In this document: piece by piece, positions 40,864 through 48,853 of the stretch
Layout of the letters: each line of letters begins with the position of its first letter
Position numbering within the stretch: the first letter of the stretch is position 1
Source of the DNA: Erwinia_E haradaeae_G
GTDB lineage: Bacteria; Pseudomonadota; Gammaproteobacteria; Enterobacterales; Enterobacteriaceae
Direction: 5' to 3'
Assembly: GCF_900698955.1 (NCBI RefSeq)
Contig: NZ_LR217720.1
Span: 744,001 to 808,000 of the forward strand
Length of the DNA: 64,000 nucleotides
The notes under the pieces: model-generated
Told to the model about the DNA's origin: nothing
Seen by the model: only the letters and a program-made list of their open reading frames with translations
The model's database searches: none
Program-made: the position numbers and the translations under genes

Positions 40864-41832
40864 TTATGAAACTGCAGTAGCAATTAATACGGCACGTTGT
40901 GGGGCAGGATAACCTTCTATTGTTTTTGTATCATCTTCTGGATCTAAAAATTGCGACAATGATTCTCTTGGCATCCAATTTGTACGCCGTTGTTCATTGA
41001 CAGTAGTAGTATGATAATCAACAATACGTACATTATGAAACCCACATTTTTCCATCCAAGACTTAAGCGCCTGACTAGATGGAAGAAAATATACATTTCG
41101 CATCTTTGCGTAACGCTTACTAGGCACTAAAACCCTCTGTTCATCTCCTTTGATTACCAATGTCTCTAAGACCAACTCTCCCCCTCTGACTAATTGTGAT
41201 CTCAGTTGACACAAATGATCGAGTGGAGAACGACGATGGCATAGAACGCCCATTGAAAACACAGTATCAAAAACTTGCAGAGGGGGTAACTGTTCTATAC
41301 TTAGAGGTACTACATGAGCGCGCTGGTCGTTACCTAATAGTTTACGGATTGCTTCGAATTGATATAAAAAAAGAGGCATAGGGTCTATGCCTACTACGAG
41401 GCGTGCACCACGGCCAAGCATACGCCACATATAGTAACCACTATTACAACCTACATCTAAGACAATACGTCCAGCGAGGGGGGAAATATGAGGCCAGACT
41501 CTCTCCCACTTCAAATCGGATCTCCACTCACTATCAATAGTGATATTGTAGAGCACAAAAGGACCTTTGCGCCATGGTATCAAAATACGGAGTAATTGTT
41601 CCATGCTTTCACGCTGACGTATTGTAATCTGAGTATGGTCAGCAACAATACCATGTAATAGATCTAAAAACTCTGGGGTTATAATAGGCAACTTGTGCAC
41701 TACACACTCCCAAAGTTTACAATCTATAGATAACAATTTATTCTTCCAAGATTCGACTAATGCTGGTAAGGTTTTCAACCAATGTTGAAGAGGGCTATTA
41801 GCCACAATACGATAAAAATGAGAAAAATCCAC
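40864..41832 (-). CDS. cmoB: tRNA U34 carboxymethyltransferase
   Basis: Transfers the carboxymethyl group of carboxy-SAM to ho5U34 of tRNAs to make cmo5U, which broadens wobble reading. Rossmann methyltransferase fold with ILDVGCxSGY-type VLDVGCNSGYYMWRMLG (about residues 123-139), VVGIDPMPLFLYQFEA, FDTVFSMGVLCHRRSP and ELVLETLVI; it ends GYPAPQRAVLIA. Length is 322 (E. coli 323). Start is GTG at 41832, eight bases after AAGGG. Transcribed after cmoA with 11 bp between; both steps of cmo5U synthesis are kept. Confidence 0.95.
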   Translation of the reverse strand: MDFSHFYRIVANSPLQHWLKTLPALVESWKNKLLSIDCKLWECVVHKLPIITPEFLDLLHGIVADHTQITIRQRESMEQLLRILIPWRKGPFVLYNITIDSEWRSDLKWERVWPHISPLAGRIVLDVGCNSGYYMWRMLGRGARLVVGIDPMPLFLYQFEAIRKLLGNDQRAHVVPLSIEQLPPLQVFDTVFSMGVLCHRRSPLDHLCQLRSQLVRGGELVLETLVIKGDEQRVLVPSKRYAKMRNVYFLPSSQALKSWMEKCGFHNVRIVDYHTTTVNEQRRTNWMPRESLSQFLDPEDDTKTIEGYPAPQRAVLIATAVS

Positions 41833-41843
41833 TAACGTAACCC

Positions 41844-42575
41844 TTATTTTACTGCTACTACAGAGCCAAAATTAAAATACTGAAACCATAGCGTATAATG
41901 CTTAAAACCAGCAGTCTGTAGCCGTTCTATATGCATTTCCGGAGTATCAATAAGCATAACTTTAGCTAACATACGACGTTTCTGTTCAATTTCTATATCA
42001 CTATAACCATTTTGGCGTTTAAAACTATCATGCATGTTGACCAATAAAGCCTCAATATTTGAATCCAAATAACGAAATTTCTCCGATAAAACCAACACCC
42101 CTTCTGCATTAAGACCTTGCCAAATAGTATTTATCAATTGTTGACGTTCTTTTGGATCTACAAACTGTAATGTAAAATTTAAAATTACTAATGAAGCATT
42201 TTTAATGGAAATCCGTCGAATATCTTCCTCAAAAACCTCTACTAAAATATCACTACTAATACAAGACTTGACACCATGACGCAAACACTCAACCATAGCT
42301 GAAGAATTATCGATAGCAATAATTTTACAACCCTTAACGGTAATATTTTTATAAATTTCTAGGGTAGTTGTACCCACAGAACAACCTAGATCATAAACCT
42401 GCGAATTACTTTTCACGCACTTTTTAGCTAAAACTCCAATCATGGAGATCAAATTATTGTAACCAGGTATAGAGCGTTGGATCATGTCTGGAAAAACATC
42501 AACAACCCGCTTGTCAAATACCCAATCCTTGGGTTCTAGAATAAGTTCAGAAAATAAAGTATCACATTTCGACAT
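41844..42575 (-). CDS. cmoA: Carboxy-S-adenosyl-L-methionine synthase
   Basis: Converts SAM and prephenate to carboxy-SAM for CmoB. Methyltransferase-like fold with YDLGCSVGTTTLEIYKNI, KIIAIDNSSAMVE, IKNASLVILNFTLQF and VLSEKF, ending WFQYFNFGSVVAVK. Three in-frame ATGs occur in a row (42581, 42578, 42575); the third aligns MSKCDTLF with E. coli MSHRDTLF and has the best spacing from CGGA, so I use it (243 residues; E. coli 247). First gene of cmoA-cmoB. Confidence 0.94.
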   Translation of the reverse strand: MSKCDTLFSELILEPKDWVFDKRVVDVFPDMIQRSIPGYNNLISMIGVLAKKCVKSNSQVYDLGCSVGTTTLEIYKNITVKGCKIIAIDNSSAMVECLRHGVKSCISSDILVEVFEEDIRRISIKNASLVILNFTLQFVDPKERQQLINTIWQGLNAEGVLVLSEKFRYLDSNIEALLVNMHDSFKRQNGYSDIEIEQKRRMLAKVMLIDTPEMHIERLQTAGFKHYTLWFQYFNFGSVVAVK

Positions 42576-43176
42576 CATCATTATTCCGAGGTAATGTGTA
42601 AAAATAGACTCCGTTTAATGATCATCGCTTTAAAGCGCATGACTCTTTATAACTAGATACAATTTTTGTTAGTCTGTATAGAGATACTATCGCTAATACA
42701 AATTCTATACACATATAAATACACTAAAAAAGTGTAATACCATCCTTAGTATATATTGTATTTGTAGTTTTATAGATCACGATCATGCTAATATAATTGT
42801 ATCTAGCATCATAAGAGTAAAAACTTATAATAGTATAATGTAACTTACTAGGTGATTTTAAAAAAAATGACTATTTTAAGATAGGCGATAAAGAAAATAA
42901 AGGTGTATCATAACACTAATATTCTATCATATAAACACGATAAACACAATATTTATGGAAAATGAAAGTGTTGTTACGAAAATATAGGGATCAAGAATAA
43001 AACATCGCACTCTTGAGATGATATGCCATATAATATAGATATGGCATGTAATCTTATAGCAACCACCCTATGGTTGTGCGCCATGATATATTTTGTGTAT
43101 TACGTGTCCGACGTTTACTACATTCACTCATCTCATAACATAAGATCTTTCTTATACCTCAGAAAATTAATGCTAA
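42576..43176. other. Intergenic region cmoA-gloB
   Basis: About 0.6 kb, AT-rich, no gene seen. It should hold the cmoAB promoter. Confidence 0.5.
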
Positions 43177-43950
43177 TCACTTAAAAACATCTTTTTTTCT
43201 ACGCAATAGTGCAAATATTTTATCTTCAGTTAATGGAGTCTTATCTATATTTATGATGTTTTGTAATTCAACATCGTGTGTTCTAAGAAAAACATTAACT
43301 TTACGTTCATGAGATAACCGTGTCGGCAAAGTGGTTTTATTTTGTGCACGTAATGCTTGTACTAAGCGATAGTACTTTGTAATTTCTGTATCATGCGGAT
43401 AAATTTGATGAGCAAAAGAAAGATTCAATAAGGTATACTCGTGTGCACTACATACTAATGTATCACCTGGTAATTGATTAAGTTTTCTTAAGGATTCAAA
43501 CATTTGCTGGGCTGTCCCTTCAAATATTCTACCACAACCCGCAGAAAATAGTGTATCTCCGCAAAATAAGTAAGGATGACAAAAATATGCTACATGCCCT
43601 AAAGTATGCCCAGGTGTCGAAAATATGTTAAAAGTAAGATCTAAAATATTAATATTGTCTCCGTTGTACACAAACGTATTAGACCCGCACTGGCGTGTTT
43701 CTTTGGGTCCAAAAACCACAATATTGGGATAGTATTGTAATAGCAGAGGAACACCTGCTACATGATCCCAGTGGTGGTGTGTTAACAAAATTGCCCGCAG
43801 TGTCCAGTTATTTTTTCTTATCAACTGTAGAACTAAAGCAGCATCACTAGGATCCACTACTACACACTGCCCATCACTCCTGCTTAAAAACCAAATATAG
43901 TTGTCCTTCAAAGCAGGTATGCTAGTAAGGATAATATTCATTGAATTCAT
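43177..43950 (-). CDS. gloB: Hydroxyacylglutathione hydrolase (glyoxalase II)
   Basis: Hydrolyses S-lactoylglutathione to lactate and glutathione in methylglyoxal detoxification. Metallo-beta-lactamase fold with the dinuclear metal motif THHHWDH (HxHxDH), TPGHTLGH, FCGDTLFSAGCGRIFEG and AHEYTL; C-terminal glutathione-binding part KVNVFLRTHD and LRRKKDVF. The ATG at 43950 has GGTGA seven bases upstream; another ATG three codons later (43941) fits the E. coli N-terminus slightly better, so the start is uncertain. About 257 residues (E. coli 251). Confidence 0.94.
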   Translation of the reverse strand: MNSMNIILTSIPALKDNYIWFLSRSDGQCVVVDPSDAALVLQLIRKNNWTLRAILLTHHHWDHVAGVPLLLQYYPNIVVFGPKETRQCGSNTFVYNGDNINILDLTFNIFSTPGHTLGHVAYFCHPYLFCGDTLFSAGCGRIFEGTAQQMFESLRKLNQLPGDTLVCSAHEYTLLNLSFAHQIYPHDTEITKYYRLVQALRAQNKTTLPTRLSHERKVNVFLRTHDVELQNIINIDKTPLTEDKIFALLRRKKDVFK

Positions 43951-44560
43951 GATATGTTCACCATGCAATACTCAAGCATGCATGCTCTATAGCATGATGC
44001 TATCTATACTACGTGTCTATATTCCATTGCAATGTTTATGAAAAACAGTGGTGATAATATAACACTAAGGTATAGTTAAGAATCCTCTTGATACTATTCA
44101 GGATCCTCTGATATCTTATATTAAGCAGAAGGAGTGAGATTGATTACACCTAAATTGTGAAGCATGCTTTAAAATCACATTTTATGTCATACTCTTTTAC
44201 AAATTGTAAATACTTACTTATAAGCCTTATAGTACCATACTATATATGTATATAGTATTCTAAAAAAATAAAATAATCTTTAGCTTTCAAATACTCAAAA
44301 CATGTACTGTATTTTCATGTTTATACAGAGGTGTCTAAACGTAAAAATGTAAATTCATAACAAGCGCAACAATACCATCATCATGTATTTACTATTATAA
44401 AATAGTATCAAATCTCAAGATTTCTCCTCAATATATATAAATAAAATATAGATTATAGCTACACCCATCATACCGTAAATACAGACCAGGAAAAACTATA
44501 TATTTCCACAACTATTAATTTTTCATCTAACGTTACCTATGCGTTATGTTTATGTATTAT
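43951..44560. other. Intergenic region gloB-rnhA
   Basis: About 0.6 kb with no gene. It contains a 10-bp perfect inverted repeat (44237-44246 with 44249-44258). Confidence 0.5.
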
Positions 44561-45043
44561 TTATAATGCGGAGTATATAGATATCGGTTGATAACCTACA
44601 TCATGCATAGTTGGATTAACAGCTGCAGTGCGGGCTATTTCATCACATCGCTCATTATCTCTATGACCGGCATGGCCCTTAACCCATTGCCAATTCATTC
44701 TGTGTGAAATTAATGCTTTCTCTAAACGCTGCCAAAGATCCACATTTTTTACTTCTTTGTTGTGACAAGTCTTCCATCCCCTTTTTTTCCAATGATAGAT
44801 CCAAAGCGTAATCCCCTGTCTAACATACTGACTGTCAGTGCTCAGCACTACTGCACAAGGTTTTTTTAACGCTTCTAATCCTACTATCGCTGCCATTATT
44901 TCCATACGATTATTGGTAGTGAGATAAAAACCTGCACTAAAGATTTTTTCATGACTTCCATATCGTATGATCGCACTATAACCACCTTGCCCCGGATTGC
45001 CTAAACATGAACCATCAGTAAAAACTTCTACCTTTTTACACAT
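44561..45043 (-). CDS. rnhA: Ribonuclease HI
   Basis: Degrades RNA in RNA-DNA hybrids. The catalytic carboxylates sit at the exact E. coli positions: D10 (VFTDGSC), E48 (NNRMEIMA), D70 (STDSQYV) and D134 (NERCDEIA). Substrate-binding WKKRGWK and KGHAGH are also kept. Length is 160 (E. coli 155). Divergent from dnaQ across a 69-bp spacer, the classical enterobacterial arrangement with closely packed promoters. Confidence 0.97.
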   Translation of the reverse strand: MCKKVEVFTDGSCLGNPGQGGYSAIIRYGSHEKIFSAGFYLTTNNRMEIMAAIVGLEALKKPCAVVLSTDSQYVRQGITLWIYHWKKRGWKTCHNKEVKNVDLWQRLEKALISHRMNWQWVKGHAGHRDNERCDEIARTAAVNPTMHDVGYQPISIYSAL

Positions 45044-45112
45044 TTCTGGTAAACTCCATAAAGTACCACGCTAAAGCGAATATCAATATGTCCTATATAG
45101 AGAGAAAAGGTT
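45044..45112. promoter_or_regulatory. Divergent rnhA-dnaQ promoter region
   Basis: A 69-bp spacer separates the start codons of rnhA (minus) and dnaQ (plus). Both promoters must lie within it or in the 5' ends of the genes, as in E. coli. Individual boxes cannot be assigned with confidence. Confidence 0.45.
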
Positions 45113-45850
45113 ATGCGCCAAATTATCCTTGATACTGAAACGACTGGTATGAATGTCGTTGGCCTGCCCCATGAGGGACATCGTATTATTGAGATTGGAG
45201 CTGTAGAAATTATTCACAGACGTCTCACTAAAAATACCTTCCATGCCTATATTAAACCAGATCGCCAAGTTGATGCAGAGGCCTTTCGCATACACGGAAT
45301 TTCTAATCATTTCCTTCAAGATAAACCAACTTTTTCATGTATTGCTGATGAATTGCTTATTTACATCAAAGACTCAGAACTAGTTATGCATAATGCTGCT
45401 TTTGATCTTGGATTCATTAACTATGAATTTTCTAGATTACACCGTGGAATTGAAAAAATTGAAAAAATCTGTAAAATAACAGATAGCTTATCGATTGCAC
45501 GTAAGCTTTTTCCTGGCAAAAGAAATAATCTCAATGCACTATGTACACGTTATCAGATAGACCGTAGTAAACGCACACTACATGGTGCACTCCTCGATGC
45601 AGAAATTTTAGCTGAAGTTTTTTTGGCCATGACCGGAGGGCAGACTACTCTCACTTTATCCATGCAAGGAGAAAATCAAAACTCACTATATGGTGAAATT
45701 ACGCATCGTACAGCTCGTACATCCTCTAATATACATGTTCTGCGTGCCACTCAGGAAGAAATACAAGAACATAGAACGCGACTTAATCTAATCCAAAAAC
45801 AACATGGTTTATGCCTGTGGGACCGTAAAGATGTGACACAGAAATTATAA
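45113..45850 (+). CDS. dnaQ: DNA polymerase III epsilon subunit (proofreading exonuclease)
   Basis: 3'-5' proofreading subunit of the replicase. DEDDh exonuclease with D7/E9 (ILDTET), D98 (HNAAFDLGF), H157 and D162 (LHGALLDAE), a constant five-residue offset from E. coli. The C-terminal tail that binds the alpha subunit is kept (HRTRLNLIQKQHGLCLW). Length is 245 (E. coli 243). tRNA-Asp follows, as aspV does in E. coli. An intact proofreader means the AT bias of this genome does not come from loss of epsilon. Confidence 0.97.
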   Translation: MRQIILDTETTGMNVVGLPHEGHRIIEIGAVEIIHRRLTKNTFHAYIKPDRQVDAEAFRIHGISNHFLQDKPTFSCIADELLIYIKDSELVMHNAAFDLGFINYEFSRLHRGIEKIEKICKITDSLSIARKLFPGKRNNLNALCTRYQIDRSKRTLHGALLDAEILAEVFLAMTGGQTTLTLSMQGENQNSLYGEITHRTARTSSNIHVLRATQEEIQEHRTRLNLIQKQHGLCLWDRKDVTQKL

Positions 45851-45991
45851 TACCGGAGCATGCGTTCACATTAGACTGATAGATAACGAGAATAGATGCC
45901 ATCATATTTATAAATAATGCAAAAATCAACGATTTGATATAAAAATTATTGACGCAACACTAAATCCAACCTATGATGTATGAGATAGAAA

Positions 45992-46068
45992 GGAGCGGTA
46001 GTTCAGTTGGTTAGAATACCTGCCTGTCACGCAGGGGGTCGCGGGTTCGAGCCCCGTCCGTTCCGCCA
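45992..46068 (+). tRNA. aspV: tRNA-Asp (GTC)
   Basis: Complete 77-nt cloverleaf. Acceptor GGAGCGG pairs with CCGTTCC (one G-U), anticodon stem CCTGC/GCAGG with loop CTGTCAC and anticodon GTC, T-arm GCGGG-TTCGAGC-CCCGT, discriminator G and encoded CCA. It lies about 140 bp after dnaQ, the same neighbourhood as aspV in E. coli. Confidence 0.97.
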
Positions 46069-46416
46069 TGTATTAATTATAAATGATGTATTAATATAAA
46101 TGATATGGACTGTATGACTACAATAGTCGCAAACAAATCCATAGTAGATATCTATCTATACAACATGGAATAGTTATCACAAAATATAAGTGATGGATCT
46201 ATTACGATACACTATACATATAGTATAGTTATCTTAAATACATAAAGACATGATATAGCAGCAATCATATCGCATCTAAATTATGCCGTTTTGTCATGTG
46301 CATTCATCACTAATACAAAAATAACATCAAGAAATTTTTCTATACATCTTGTTTATACGCTCTGATCTGACATACATGATATATCATGTTATTTTCTTAT
46401 TTCTTGCAGTTGTGGC
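46069..46416. other. Spacer after tRNA-Asp
   Basis: About 350 bp. Just after the tRNA a roughly 18-bp unit (TGTATTAATTATAAATGA) is repeated in tandem with one base deleted (46069-46103). No gene seen. Confidence 0.5.
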
Positions 46417-46593
46417 ATGATACATTCTAAAATTTTTGTCCAATCTGTCGCGCGACAATTTCTTATTCCTTTATTAAATAAAGGAATATTACGGAAAGTA
46501 AAAATTTTTACTATCTATACTATTTTAGTAGTACTGCTACTTTACTGTATCACTTCTTTTTTGTATAAAAATGCTTTCTACTGCACTTTATAG
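46417..46593 (+). CDS. Possible small membrane protein, unrecognised
   Basis: A 58-codon frame from ATG to TAG, convergent with rplI and ending 39 bp before its stop. The predicted product has a basic N-terminal half (residues 1-29, with SVARQ, NKG and LRKVK) and one hydrophobic segment (about 30-50, rich in Ile, Leu, Val and Tyr), as in small single-span membrane proteins. The Shine-Dalgarno sequence is weak. Two palindromes fall inside it: TGTCGCGCGACA (46446-46457) and an 11-bp hairpin (46465-46487). I recognise no family. It may be a real small gene, a remnant, or chance. Confidence 0.25.
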   Translation: MIHSKIFVQSVARQFLIPLLNKGILRKVKIFTIYTILVVLLLYCITSFLYKNAFYCTL

Positions 46594-46632
46594 GTATTCG
46601 AAAAAAAATATTATGCACATTGTGTGATACAA

Positions 46633-47085
46633 TTAATTTTTAGGTATAATATTTAGTGTAAGTTTAACAAATACTTCACTGTGAATCTGAAAACCTACTT
46701 CGTGCTCACCAACTGTACGTAGCAAGCCATTGGATAAACGTACTTCACTTTTTTCTACTGCAACACCAGATTGTATCATAGCCTCCGCAATATCACGCGT
46801 ACCAATAGAGCCGAATAATTTACCTTCATGGCCAGCTTTAGATACAATCGTAATACTTTTTAAATCACTCATTTTCTTAGCGCGCTCATAAGCAGCATTT
46901 AAAACTTTACTTACTTTTGTTTCTAATTCCGTACGTTGTGCCTTAAAAAATTCAATATTTTTCTTCGTAGCCGCTACAGCTTTCCCTTGAGGAATTAGAC
47001 AATTACGAGCGTATCCCGCTTTGACACTCACTTGATCTCCTAAACTTCCCAAATTTACTATTTTATCCAATAAAATCACTTGCAT
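46633..47085 (-). CDS. rplI: 50S ribosomal protein L9
   Basis: 23S rRNA-binding protein of the L1-stalk base. The N-terminal domain begins MQVILLDKIVNLGSLGDQVSVKAG, followed by the long connecting helix and a C-terminal domain with GKLFGSIGTRDIA. A GTG lies two codons earlier, but GAGGG nine bases before the ATG at 47085 and alignment with E. coli favour the ATG. Length is 150 (E. coli 149). Last gene of rpsF-priB-rpsR-rplI. Confidence 0.97.
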   Translation of the reverse strand: MQVILLDKIVNLGSLGDQVSVKAGYARNCLIPQGKAVAATKKNIEFFKAQRTELETKVSKVLNAAYERAKKMSDLKSITIVSKAGHEGKLFGSIGTRDIAEAMIQSGVAVEKSEVRLSNGLLRTVGEHEVGFQIHSEVFVKLTLNIIPKN

Positions 47086-47129
47086 AAACACATTCCCTCT
47101 TCAAGTGGGCTAATATATGGTGTAGTTAT

Positions 47130-47357
47130 TTATTGATGATGATCAGTGTATGGTAAAAAGGATAAATAACGCGCTCGTTTAATCGCGCGAGCTAGCTGAC
47201 GTTGATATTTTGCGCGTGTCCCTGTAATTCGACTTGGTACAATTTTCCCGCTTTCTGTAATATAATTTTTGAGCATAGAGATATCTTTATAATCAATCTC
47301 TTGAACTCCTTCAGCAGTGAAACGACAGAATTTACGACGACGGAAATAACGTGCCAT
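47130..47357 (-). CDS. rpsR: 30S ribosomal protein S18
   Basis: Small-subunit platform protein that pairs with S6, 75 residues as in E. coli. Begins MARYFRRRKFCRF and contains the SRITGTRAKYQRQLARAIKRAR block. Its first 26 bp overlap the 3' end of priB, so translation of the two is probably coupled. Confidence 0.97.
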   Translation of the reverse strand: MARYFRRRKFCRFTAEGVQEIDYKDISMLKNYITESGKIVPSRITGTRAKYQRQLARAIKRARYLSFLPYTDHHQ

Positions 47358-47676
47358 TTATATCTCCAGATTCTATAAGTTCAATATTTTTAGCATGTAA
47401 TACAATTCTATGTAATCCATTACGACCTTTATGGCAACAAAGAAAACCATAAACCCTTAACCGTGCACCCACTATAATAAATTCAGGCATCTCTTGTGGT
47501 ACTGGAACGCTCATCACCACCGGCATCCAACACCAAACTCGCCGATTACAACCAGCTTCTATATTTTCCGAATGATGCTCTAGTAAAAATTGACAGTGTA
47601 CGATGCCAGAAGGGCTAACGATCCTTCTGGGTTCTCTATGCACTACACCAGACAAAATACTCCAATTAGCTTTCAC
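47332..47676 (-). CDS. priB: Primosomal replication protein N (PriB)
   Basis: OB-fold ssDNA-binding protein that works with PriA in restarting stalled forks. Landmarks are LSGVVHREPRRIVSPSGIVHCQFLLEH, WCWMPVV, VGARLRVYGFLCCHKGRNG and LHAKNIELIESGD. Start is GTG at 47676. The E. coli protein ends at SGD (104 residues); here the frame continues ten residues more and overlaps rpsR by 26 bp, indicating loss of the ancestral stop. If the genome lacks priA, as reported for Blochmannia, PriB's role would be altered or vestigial. Confidence 0.93.
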   Translation of the reverse strand: MKANWSILSGVVHREPRRIVSPSGIVHCQFLLEHHSENIEAGCNRRVWCWMPVVMSVPVPQEMPEFIIVGARLRVYGFLCCHKGRNGLHRIVLHAKNIELIESGDINGTLFPSS

Positions 47677-47700
47677 ACACTATTACTACTCTTCGGTATA

Positions 47701-48081
47701 TCAAATATCTATATCATGAGATATTTCATTAGAAAAATCTTCTCTACGCTCCCTACGATCATCTTTTACTTTTAACATATGTGATGGTTCGGTCACTGCT
47801 TTCTTCATGCGCATTACCATAGTACGAATAATGGAGTCATTAAAGCGAAATTGACTTTCTAGATGATCAATAATATCTTGCGACACCTCTACGTTCATCA
47901 AAACGTAGTGAGCTTTCTGTAATTTATGAATGGGATAAGCTAGTGGACGACGACCCCAATCTTCCAGTCTATGTATTAGACCTTTTGCAGACGTAATAAT
48001 ATCTGAATATCGCTCGATCATACTAAATACTTGTTCACTTTGATCAGGATGCACCATGAAAACGATCTCATAATGACGCAT
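47701..48081 (-). CDS. rpsF: 30S ribosomal protein S6
   Basis: Ferredoxin-fold protein that forms the S6:S18 pair on the platform. Begins MRHYEIVFMVHPDQSEQV and contains IHRLEDWGRRPLAYPI and HYVLMNVE. Length is 126; the poly-Glu tail of E. coli (131-135 residues) is replaced by a short acidic end. GGAG lies eight bases before the ATG. First gene of its operon. Confidence 0.97.
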   Translation of the reverse strand: MRHYEIVFMVHPDQSEQVFSMIERYSDIITSAKGLIHRLEDWGRRPLAYPIHKLQKAHYVLMNVEVSQDIIDHLESQFRFNDSIIRTMVMRMKKAVTEPSHMLKVKDDRRERREDFSNEISHDIDI

Positions 48082-48853
48082 AGATTAGCTCCCTATGGAT
48101 GATTTAGCCTCATGATAAGTCACACTTAAACCGCTGAGGCAAGGAACATTATTGAAGTGAAGTACGATGGTGCCATAACTGTACACAGAAATAATGGTTC
48201 TTCGTAATACTGAATACTTATAATCATACTCATGATATCATGAAATAATATTAACGAACAAATATAGCTATACTTTTTAATTTTTTAATCTTAAATCAAC
48301 TACACAGCATGTATATAAATAATTTTTTCTGCTTGTTTCTATATTGAACATAATGTTTTTAAAATAAAAAAAACGCAAAAACACGATGGTGCTAACTATA
48401 ATTTTTCTAAAAATATTTTATCTACTACATAGTGAACTCTAAAAGAGATCACAAACTACTATCTTAGAAGTAGCATAATATTTCTCATCCGTAGTATTAT
48501 AAGGTGTTTAATTTTATTGTCTATCTTAGTCTTACCACTAATATGAAAATATTCAAAATATTATTTATCTAAAAGTACTCGATTTTATTGAACACATAAA
48601 CATACTATCATTTATTTCTATAACCTTACATTTAAAAATTTAATCATATTATCTGCAATGTACATGATGATGAAAATTTTTTTAATAGCCTTACCCTGTA
48701 CAAGACATGAAGAAAACAAAAAAATAATATATTCTTACACTCTTGAAATAAAAGATATGATAATATACATATAAAATAAAAATCGATAATAATTAACGAT
48801 AATTAAAAATTAATACTATTTTCTTTTTCTAATAACTCAAATATATTAAAATC
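48082..48853. other. Divergent rpsF-rnb intergenic region
   Basis: About 0.77 kb, strongly AT-rich. Both promoters should lie here. No gene or clear structure. Confidence 0.5.
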
